Assembly (NCBI GenBank): GCA_964509475.1
Contig: CAZDXJ010000025.1
Coordinates: forward strand, 1 to 30,897
Length of the DNA: 30,897 nucleotides
Direction: 5' to 3'
Source of the DNA: CAZDXJ01 sp964509475
GTDB lineage: Bacteria > Pseudomonadota > Gammaproteobacteria > Methylococcales > Methylomonadaceae
The notes beneath the pieces are model-generated. The model was given only the letters and a program-made list of their open reading frames with translations. It had not been told where the DNA came from and ran no database searches. Position numbers and translations under genes: made by a program. This document shows positions 9,181-15,203 of the stretch, one piece after another. Each line of letters opens with the position of its first letter. Position 1 is the first letter of the stretch.

Positions 9181-9765
9181 ATGAACAAAAAACAATTCTA
9201 TTTAAGTGGATTCCTTGGGCTTCTTGGGTTGGTTTTTTCCGCCAGTTTATGGGCGCATGGTGGTGCAAAAGGTACCGACACGGATCAGTGTAAAATTGAA
9301 ATTCAGGGGGAGTGGGTGCATTATACCGCCTATCAGCCTTTCAAAGCTCCTGGCGAAGAGTTCTGCGCCTATTTACCGGATATCAACACACCCACCAATT
9401 TTGTGTTTGATTATATCGGTGTCAAATTGCGTAAAATGCAGGTTGAATTCGAAATCACCAAGGAGCCGGAAGGCAAACGCGTTTATTTTCAACCCGCTTC
9501 CGCGCATAAAACGGGATCGGTTAACGCAACAACAACTTTGACCGAGCCAGGTGAATACTTGATCCATGTCAAATTGATCCCCGAGCAAGGCGAACCGGTT
9601 GACGCGCATATCGGTTTTACTGCGGGTGGCGGTAAACAAGCGAGTTCCGGAAGTATCTGGTTATATATCTTTTTTGCATTTGCTGGCCTTTATATTCTTT
9701 ATCTCTCCAGTGCGGGTTTTAAAGCACAGGTTGATAAATTATTGGGTAAAGCCAAAGACTTTTAA
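9181..9765 (+). CDS. PmoD/AmoD-like membrane-anchored periplasmic copper protein
   Basis: A 194-residue protein with an N-terminal signal peptide predicted to be cut after LWA, leaving mature N-terminal His26-Gly-Gly, then a soluble domain and one C-terminal membrane helix (about 158-176). The domain has Cys37 (DQCKIEI), His47 (VHYTAYQP), Cys62 (EEFCAYLP), an FDYIGVKLRKM segment and FEITKEPEG, then His129 and His143. From memory this pattern resembles PmoD/AmoD, encoded with methane and ammonia monooxygenase genes; PmoD has been shown to bind copper. A paralogue sits at 21390-21959 and keeps all these Cys and His residues. GGAAGG at 9171-9176 is a strong ribosome binding site. It is the first gene of a three-gene run with an oxidase and a cupredoxin. 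The family assignment is recognition without a search; the copper role is inference. Confidence 0.65.
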   Translation: MNKKQFYLSGFLGLLGLVFSASLWAHGGAKGTDTDQCKIEIQGEWVHYTAYQPFKAPGEEFCAYLPDINTPTNFVFDYIGVKLRKMQVEFEITKEPEGKRVYFQPASAHKTGSVNATTTLTEPGEYLIHVKLIPEQGEPVDAHIGFTAGGGKQASSGSIWLYIFFAFAGLYILYLSSAGFKAQVDKLLGKAKDF

Positions 9766-9797
9766 GCAATGCTTAACAAAATCGAAGGTAATAAAAA

Positions 9798-11552
9798 ATG
9801 CATAGACATCCTTTAGGTGCTCTGTTTTGTGTTGCAGCGATGCTCATGCCGCTGACAGTACAAGCAGCAGTCGAGTTGCCGCCCACTGTAAAAGTGGCGC
9901 GAGGGAAAGTCGAACCATTGTGTTCGTTCAACATGCCGGAATGGCGTGAAGCGCAGGAAATCGAAGGTGTAAAAATTCAGGAGTCGATACGCTGTAATCC
10001 TGATAACCCTTATACCGTCGCGGCTTTGGTCAAAGGGACCAATAATGTCGGCATGAATACCTTGATGGAGACTTATCTGGCAGCGGATGCCGTGATCAAG
10101 AAAAACGACATGGATGGCGATGGCGATCCGGATTTGATTATCATCAAACTTGAAGTTGCCGAATTGAATGGACACTCGCCGGATTTTAAGGGTGTCGTGC
10201 CAACCTTCGATATCGGGCCAGGCATACAGCCTGGGTTATGGGTGTTTGCACCAAAATCACGGGGTATGGCAACCAAAAGCTTCGTTGGTCTGGAAGCGAA
10301 TCCGCTATTGCGGGCGCCATCTCCGCCCATTCGGGTAGAACAGGGTGATACGGTTTGGATTCAATTGGAAAATACCCATTATTTCCCTCATACGATCCAT
10401 TTGCATGGCGTTGATCATCCTTTTGTAGACAGTTCCGGTGAAGGTAACGACGGCGTACCGCAAACCAGCGATAAATTCGTTATGCCGGGTGAAAGCCGGA
10501 CTTATGAAATCAAACCGCGTCACGCGGGTACCTTTGTATATCATTGCCATGTACAAACCCATGTACATTTGGCAATGGGTCTGGTGGGCATGTTCATCGT
10601 TGAGGAAAACCGGCCCAATAACTGGTTGCAAACCTTTAATGTTGGTGCCGGTCAGGTTCGTCACCCTTCCAAGGCGGTTCTGGAAGAGTACGATAGCGAA
10701 TACGATCTGCATTATCACGGCATTGACAAGGAATTGCACAATATCATCCAGGCCTATAACGATCCGCGCATCATCGCTAAAAAAATGAACCGTGAATACG
10801 ATATTACTGAGGCTACCGAGGATTATCATATTTTGAATGGCCGTACCTTTCCTTATACTTTGAGGGAATCGCTGGTCATTGTCGAGCCGGATCAGAATGT
10901 CAAGTTGCGTATGTTCAACAGTCAGACCGAGATGACGGCGATTCATACCCACGGTCATAAAGCGACCATCACTCACTATGACGGCGTCGAACATAACCCG
11001 GTGGCCCAGATTACCCGCGATATCTATGATTTGGCGCCAGCGCAACGCAATGATTTGAAAATCAGCACTGTTGATGATGGTTTACATTCCTATGGCGAAG
11101 GTATCTGGGTTTTCCATGACCACGCCGAAAAAGGTATCACCAATGACGGCCAGAATCTGGGTGGTGGTGTCAGTGCTATCGTTTACAAATCGTATCTGAG
11201 TGAAGAAGGCATACCGAAAATACAGGGTGTCGATATCACTGCTTACCTGACCAAGGAATTCCACGCCCGTCAGTACCCGGTGTGGCAAGATGCAGATGAC
11301 TGGAACAGTCTGGGCGAAGTCGATCCACAAGGCTTCAAACCCAAGCCGGCATTCGTGCCCGTAGTCAAGGAAATGAGAAAAGCGCCCGGTAAGGCACAAG
11401 CTCAGACAGCACCTGCAAATGAAAGCAGTCCGTTTAAAAACTTTTTTATCGGTTTGCTTTTGGGTGTGTTTGCCTATTTGTTAATTGTCAATCGGGAAAA
11501 GGTATTTGCCATGATACAGTCCTTGAAATCAGCTAATAAAGGAGGGCAGTAA
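9798..11552 (+). CDS. Membrane-anchored two-domain multicopper oxidase
   Basis: A 584-residue periplasmic multicopper oxidase, which would couple one-electron substrate oxidation to reduction of O2 to water. It has a signal peptide (cut near residue 23) and a C-terminal helix (about 549-565). All four HxH motifs of a trinuclear copper site are present: 201-203 (HLH), 249-251 (HCH), 383-385 (HTH) and 440-442 (HDH). The type 1 copper ligands Cys250, His255 and Met260 lie in the first cupredoxin domain, and the second has HDH without Cys. This matches type C two-domain oxidases such as the blue copper oxidase of Nitrosomonas europaea, though this protein is much longer. An N-terminal extension of about 140 residues contains Cys42, Cys66 and an acidic DMDGDGDPD loop resembling a calcium-binding EF-hand loop. 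GAAGG at 9784-9788 precedes ATG 9798. The substrate is unknown; Cu(I), a metal ion or a small organic are options. Confidence 0.9.
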   Translation: MHRHPLGALFCVAAMLMPLTVQAAVELPPTVKVARGKVEPLCSFNMPEWREAQEIEGVKIQESIRCNPDNPYTVAALVKGTNNVGMNTLMETYLAADAVIKKNDMDGDGDPDLIIIKLEVAELNGHSPDFKGVVPTFDIGPGIQPGLWVFAPKSRGMATKSFVGLEANPLLRAPSPPIRVEQGDTVWIQLENTHYFPHTIHLHGVDHPFVDSSGEGNDGVPQTSDKFVMPGESRTYEIKPRHAGTFVYHCHVQTHVHLAMGLVGMFIVEENRPNNWLQTFNVGAGQVRHPSKAVLEEYDSEYDLHYHGIDKELHNIIQAYNDPRIIAKKMNREYDITEATEDYHILNGRTFPYTLRESLVIVEPDQNVKLRMFNSQTEMTAIHTHGHKATITHYDGVEHNPVAQITRDIYDLAPAQRNDLKISTVDDGLHSYGEGIWVFHDHAEKGITNDGQNLGGGVSAIVYKSYLSEEGIPKIQGVDITAYLTKEFHARQYPVWQDADDWNSLGEVDPQGFKPKPAFVPVVKEMRKAPGKAQAQTAPANESSPFKNFFIGLLLGVFAYLLIVNREKVFAMIQSLKSANKGGQ

Positions 11553-11553
11553 A

Positions 11554-12408
11554 ATGCGTAATTTATTACTGATTGGGTTATTGTTTACAGCGGCCAACTT
11601 GGTTTCGGCTGAAGAGATTATCGAGCATAACAAAATGATGGATCATGGCGGTGGTCACCTGATGGATATGGGCGGCGGTATGGTCATGGGACAGAATACC
11701 GATCGGATTCCCGATGGCTGTGATGGTATTGCCGCGACCAAAGAGATAACGGTACATGCCGGTCACAAGTATGCAAAAAAATTCCCGGGCCGGATTTATG
11801 CGTTTGACGTGCAGGAATATCAATTTGAACCTTGCACCAAACTCACGGTACATTTCATCAATGAGGATCATGTGCGGCATCAATGGATGATGCATGGCTT
11901 GCCAAAGTATCTGTATCCAAAAGGCATGTTCCACCTGGAAGTAACGGGGCCGGGTAAAATTTCGGGTACCTTGATTTTACCGCCTGGAGAAAAAACCTAT
12001 CTGGTACATTGCGATCTTGCCCAGCATATGGAAAAAGGTATGAAAGGGCAGTTAAAAACCGGAAAAGGCAGTGGTGATTTACCCAGTATTCCCGGAGTGA
12101 CGGAATTTGTCGTTCAGGATGATTATTCACGGATACCGCCGCCGGTCGTTACGCCACCCAGTTTGGCTAAACCTGCGGACAAGTCAGCGACTAGCAATGT
12201 TGCTGTACAACAAGAGGGTTCATCAATTTCCGGGGTGATGATTATTGGTTTGGCTTTAGGGTTGTTATTAACCGCTTTTTGTGCGAAGCGGTTTAAGGGA
12301 ATGGGTGCTTCCGAGATTATTGCAACCCTTGCAGGTTGGCTTAAACAGGGATTGACCGTCATTGGCTGGCTGTTTGGTGTAGCAAAATCAGGCAAAACAA
12401 AAACCTGA
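11554..12408 (+). CDS. Membrane-anchored cupredoxin with Met/His-rich N terminus
   Basis: A 284-residue exported protein. After a signal peptide (cut near residue 19) comes a Met/His/Gly-rich stretch at residues 28-45 (MMDHGGGHLMDMGGG), typical of copper-collecting tails. A cupredoxin-like domain follows: candidate type 1 ligands are a His in DHVRHQWMMHG (106-114) plus Cys153, His158 and Met163 in HCDLAQHMEKGM. Cys56 and Cys94 could form a disulfide. A proline-rich linker leads to a membrane helix at about 226-244. The C-terminal segment after it (GWLKQGLTVIGWLFGVAK) is amphipathic or weakly hydrophobic. The start is one base after the oxidase stop, with a strong GGAGG at 11541-11545, so the two are co-translated. 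It could pass electrons to or from the oxidase, or deliver copper. Confidence 0.85.
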   Translation: MRNLLLIGLLFTAANLVSAEEIIEHNKMMDHGGGHLMDMGGGMVMGQNTDRIPDGCDGIAATKEITVHAGHKYAKKFPGRIYAFDVQEYQFEPCTKLTVHFINEDHVRHQWMMHGLPKYLYPKGMFHLEVTGPGKISGTLILPPGEKTYLVHCDLAQHMEKGMKGQLKTGKGSGDLPSIPGVTEFVVQDDYSRIPPPVVTPPSLAKPADKSATSNVAVQQEGSSISGVMIIGLALGLLLTAFCAKRFKGMGASEIIATLAGWLKQGLTVIGWLFGVAKSGKTKT

Positions 12409-12431
12409 GTCTTTTTATTTATCACAGACAA

Positions 12432-12467
12432 ACCCCTGTATTCTTTCTGAATGCAGGGGTTTTTTTT
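12432..12467 (+). terminator. Intrinsic terminator of the copper-protein operon
   Basis: A 12-base stem, 12432-12443 paired with 12449-12460 with one G-T pair, a five-base loop and a run of seven or more T residues. It lies 23 bases after the cupredoxin stop and separates the operon from the YqaA-like gene. Confidence 0.93.
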
Positions 12468-12484
12468 GACTTAACTTACAGATT

Positions 12485-12925
12485 TTGGACAATTTTTCAG
12501 AAAACCTTTGGACTTTATTCGTCAGTGCGTTTATTTCGTCAACCATTGCTCCAGGTGGTTCCGAAGCTGTGTTGGTTTATATGATTGTCAATGGCAGCCA
12601 GGCCGTGGAACACATTGTGTTGGTAGCGACATTGGGGAACACTCTGGGCGCATTGACAACCTGGTTTTTAGGAGTATTGGCGGCAAAGAAGTTTCCTTTA
12701 CAAAGTCTTCTGGATGAAAAACATCAAAAATCGGTTAAAACCGTAAAGCGCTGGGGGATATGGACATTGTTGTTTTCCTGGTTGCCCGTGATTGGTGATG
12801 GCCTGTGTTTTGCAGGGGGATGGCTGAGGCTGGCCTTTTGGCCATCCTGTGCATTCATTTTGATCGGTAAAGCCTTTCGTTATATCTTCATTGCTTATTT
12901 TGTGTATGTTTCGACATTTTCCTGA
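12485..12925 (+). CDS. YqaA/DedA-like inner-membrane protein
   Basis: A 146-residue membrane protein closely following E. coli YqaA, a short relative of the DedA/SNARE-associated (VTT) family; DedA proteins act in lipid flipping and envelope homeostasis, but YqaA itself is poorly characterised. Shared features are the early SAFISSTIAPGGSEAVLV segment, the GNTLGALTTWFLG segment and the late SWLPVIGDGLCFAGGWLRL segment with a GKAFRY motif. The start is TTG 12485: there is a stop just upstream in frame, and the TTG gives the same N-terminal spacing as YqaA. No clear ribosome binding site is seen. It lies just after the terminator and its end overlaps the next gene by 20 bases. Confidence 0.8.
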   Translation: MDNFSENLWTLFVSAFISSTIAPGGSEAVLVYMIVNGSQAVEHIVLVATLGNTLGALTTWFLGVLAAKKFPLQSLLDEKHQKSVKTVKRWGIWTLLFSWLPVIGDGLCFAGGWLRLAFWPSCAFILIGKAFRYIFIAYFVYVSTFS

Positions 12926-13664
12926 TTCGGGATTAGCGGTTATTCACAGAAGCCGGGATTATTATATCGCTTTGTTTACATTTATCAGCGTGGCGCTTTG
13001 TCTTTGGCTGGATGCGGATTCAACACCGGCAGAGCAAAATGCCTTGGGTATTGGGGCCTGGATTTTTTTGCTTGTCTGGTTAAAAGGGGAAAACAAATTT
13101 GTCCGAATGCAGGTTCTGGTGGCTATTGCCTTTGCCACGGTGGGCGAACATTTCGCCTCACCCTTTATGGGAGGCTATACCTATCGCTTTGAAAACGTTC
13201 CCGCCTATATACCGCCCGGGCACGGTTTTGTTTATTTGACCGCTGTTGCATTGGGGCGTTCGGGTTTTTTTCATCAATATGCCCGCCCCATTGTTGCGTT
13301 TGTGCTGCTCAGTTGTGGTTTGTGGTCGTTATGGGGCGTACTCCTGGCGGATCGGGGTGATTGGGTCGGTGGTGCGCTTTATTGCGTATTTGTCCTGTTT
13401 TTGTTTAAAGGGCGATCACCTTTACTTTATTTGGCTGCGTTTTTTATTACAACCTGGCTGGAACTGATTGGTACGGCTCTGGGTACCTGGCATTGGGCGG
13501 TTATCGATCCGGTTCTGGACTGGCCGCAAGGCAACCCGCCCAGTGGCGTTGCCGCCTGGTATTGTCTGGTGGATGCGGTTGCATTAGGTGGTGCGCCTTA
13601 TCTGCTCAAAGGAGCCGAAAAAATGAGACATTGTTTTTATGCTCAAACCGGAGATAATTCGTGA
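12906..13664 (+). CDS. Polytopic membrane protein of unknown function
   Basis: A 252-residue protein with about seven or eight predicted membrane helices. I cannot assign a family with confidence. A well-structured region, EHFASPFMGGYTYRFENVP then IPPGHGFVYLTAVAL, holds conserved-looking His, Tyr and Pro residues near a membrane edge; a second, TWLELIGTALGTWHWAV then WPQGNPPSGVAAWY, is also rich in Trp and Pro. Similar membrane proteins may exist in actinobacteria, but this is from memory. I chose ATG 12906, which overlaps yqaA by 20 bases; TTG 12891 is the track-length alternative. Overlap suggests translational coupling with the YqaA-like gene. Confidence 0.7.
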   Translation: MFRHFPDSGLAVIHRSRDYYIALFTFISVALCLWLDADSTPAEQNALGIGAWIFLLVWLKGENKFVRMQVLVAIAFATVGEHFASPFMGGYTYRFENVPAYIPPGHGFVYLTAVALGRSGFFHQYARPIVAFVLLSCGLWSLWGVLLADRGDWVGGALYCVFVLFLFKGRSPLLYLAAFFITTWLELIGTALGTWHWAVIDPVLDWPQGNPPSGVAAWYCLVDAVALGGAPYLLKGAEKMRHCFYAQTGDNS

Positions 13665-13994
13665 AATTAACGCTATGGAACAACAAATCAAATGAACCCA
13701 TCAGCATGTCAAGTGGTTTTTTTTGACATAGACACTGTAAATTGAAGTAACTGAAGTTTCCTAGGGGGCGTTCACACACAATTTAAAAAACACTCCAGAA
13801 TCGTGTATGGTAGCGACTTTTTGAGCCTTAAACGACTTGCTCGAAAAAGTATTTGTTTTTCAAAATCTGAAAAAATCATGATATTGTTATCGGTCTATTG
13901 ATTAATCCAGCACCTCGCCCTGAAGAGCAAGGTTTTACATCGAGGTGCTGGATAAAGTCGAGTTTGGTGTGGATATTTATGCTTAACAACAGAT
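13665..13994. other. AT-rich gene-free stretch next to an IS110 scar
   Basis: No coding sequence is seen. A 7-base inverted repeat, 13706-13712 with 13723-13729, flanks a T tract and may act as a weak terminator for the upstream membrane-protein gene. A longer perfect inverted repeat lies at 13906-13952. The rest is AT-rich and may contain decayed insertion-sequence material. Confidence 0.5.
13906..13952. repeat. Perfect 12-base inverted repeat (hairpin)
   Basis: TCCAGCACCTCG at 13906-13917 pairs perfectly with CGAGGTGCTGGA at 13941-13952, with a 23-base loop. No T run follows on either side, so it is not a standard intrinsic terminator. It lies about 40 bases beyond the 3' end of the IS110 fragment and may belong to the insertion sequence or to its target. 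Confidence 0.85.
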
Positions 13995-14258
13995 TTAACC
14001 CATTACCAACTTAATGATGGCGCGGGCTGATTTTCCGTGAATATCACTGACAATGCCCGTACTTTCCATCACGACTTGTTGCGGGTTAAATGAGGCGACC
14101 CATTCCGCCATCGCTCTGCGATCCCGTTTGAAACCGCCAAACTCCCGTAATTCAACCCGGGTTTCCCCGGCATCGTCCTCATACAGAACGCAGACCGTGA
14201 GTTTGGCCTGATGAACCTCCAGAGCCGCTACGCAACGATAGATTGGTTCGAGTTCCAT
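13995..14258 (-). pseudogene. Internally deleted IS110-family transposase
   Basis: The 87-residue frame starts with IS110-type DEDD recombinase sequence: CVAALEVHQAKLTVCVL carries the first acidic residue region, and VVMESTGI is the second conserved block. Directly after TGI it jumps to VSDIHGKSARAIIK, which in intact IS110 enzymes lies many residues further on. It then ends after a few more residues. Intact enzymes are about 300-400 residues, so most of the RuvC-like domain and the whole Tnp_20-type C-terminal domain are missing. The start has a good AGGAGG-type ribosome binding site, and the frame is still open, so a short peptide could be made but would not be active. Confidence 0.85.
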
Positions 14259-14470
14259 GGTATTCCTCCTATAGTGTAAACCAAGTGATAAGGAGACAGC
14301 GGATGTGACCCTTGATTTTGCTCTGAGGCACTACGCGCCTCGACCCTGTTACTGTGCGCTCTTTTTACGATGCATTCCGGGGTACGGGCAATGGCCAGGG
14401 GTCACGTTAGTTATCAGGATTAAATCGCTAAAAACTTGATCGACTTCGCTCCGCTGTCTCCTGTATAGTA
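14259..14470 (-). mobile_element. Noncoding 5' flank of the IS110 relic, possible bridge-RNA region
   Basis: About 210 bases upstream of the transposase fragment contain two nested inverted repeats: AGGAGACAGCGGA at 14291-14303 with its complement ending at 14462, and GTGACCCTTG at 14305-14314 with CAGGGGTCAC at 14396-14405 (one mismatch). IS110 elements encode a structured bridge RNA in the noncoding end upstream of the recombinase, which guides target choice. The position and length fit that region, but I cannot fold or compare it here. The outer repeat may mark the element end or an RNA stem. Confidence 0.45.
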
Positions 14471-14587
14471 TCTTTTATTTTCCGGGGTGATGGCTACCAG
14501 CTACATGATCGTTAGTTATATAGTACTGGAAATCCTGCAAGATACTCCGCATACTTCACATTCATCAATTACAAATCTTAGGAAGCC

Positions 14588-15034
14588 ATGAATTTTATTC
14601 GAATTTTATTTTTATTTTTCCTTATTGTACCTTTTATCGAAATTTATTTGTTGCTACAGCTTGGTGGCATCATCGGTGTTTTACCCACCATATTCATGGT
14701 CGTGTTCACGGCGATTCTGGGCGCCTGGTTATTGCGCAAAGAGGGCTTTGCAACCTGGCAGCGTTTTCAAAATACCCTGGCACAGGGACAAATTCCCGCC
14801 CGGGAAATGATTGAAGGCCCTATTCTGCTGGTCGGCGGGGCCTTGTTACTGACGCCAGGCTTTTTTACCGATATCATGGGATTTGCCTGTTTGATTCCGG
14901 CAGCCAGAGGTAAGATTGCAAGCTATGTCATGGAAAATTATTTAATAAAAACCGGTGCTGGCTTTCCGCCAGGAGAATCAAATACACACCATCAAGTTAT
15001 CGAAGGCGAATACCGTAAAGAAAAGGACAATTAA
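14588..15034 (+). CDS. fxsA: FxsA family inner-membrane protein
   Basis: A 148-residue inner-membrane protein of the FxsA family; in E. coli FxsA overproduction relieves exclusion of phage T7 by the F plasmid, and its normal role is unclear. The N-terminal half has two close membrane helices, with the family-typical LIVPFIEIYLLLQLGG and GAWLLRKEG segments. The central part has REMIEGPILLVGGALLLTPGFFTD, the strongest family signature, and a hydrophilic tail of about 40 residues follows. AGGAAG just upstream of ATG 14588 is a good ribosome binding site. It stands alone, with the IS110 scar before it. Confidence 0.9.
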   Translation: MNFIRILFLFFLIVPFIEIYLLLQLGGIIGVLPTIFMVVFTAILGAWLLRKEGFATWQRFQNTLAQGQIPAREMIEGPILLVGGALLLTPGFFTDIMGFACLIPAARGKIASYVMENYLIKTGAGFPPGESNTHHQVIEGEYRKEKDN

Positions 15035-15203
15035 CCCGGCTTTGCCATTGTAGTGTCATAAAATCTTTATACATTATTGGCTATAGCTAATAGACTGCCG
15101 ATGGCAAGGTTTGGTAAGCAAGGGGGGCTTAAATTATGTTGTTATGTACCCCGATTATATGGGGCGCGGCTAAAGCCGCTGCTACCGTTTTAACCCATTA
15201 GCC

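Noticed and set aside
15149..15179. Two small hairpins between fxsA and recC
   Set aside because: Arms of four to six bases with no T tract; too weak to call a terminator or a repeat family from one copy.
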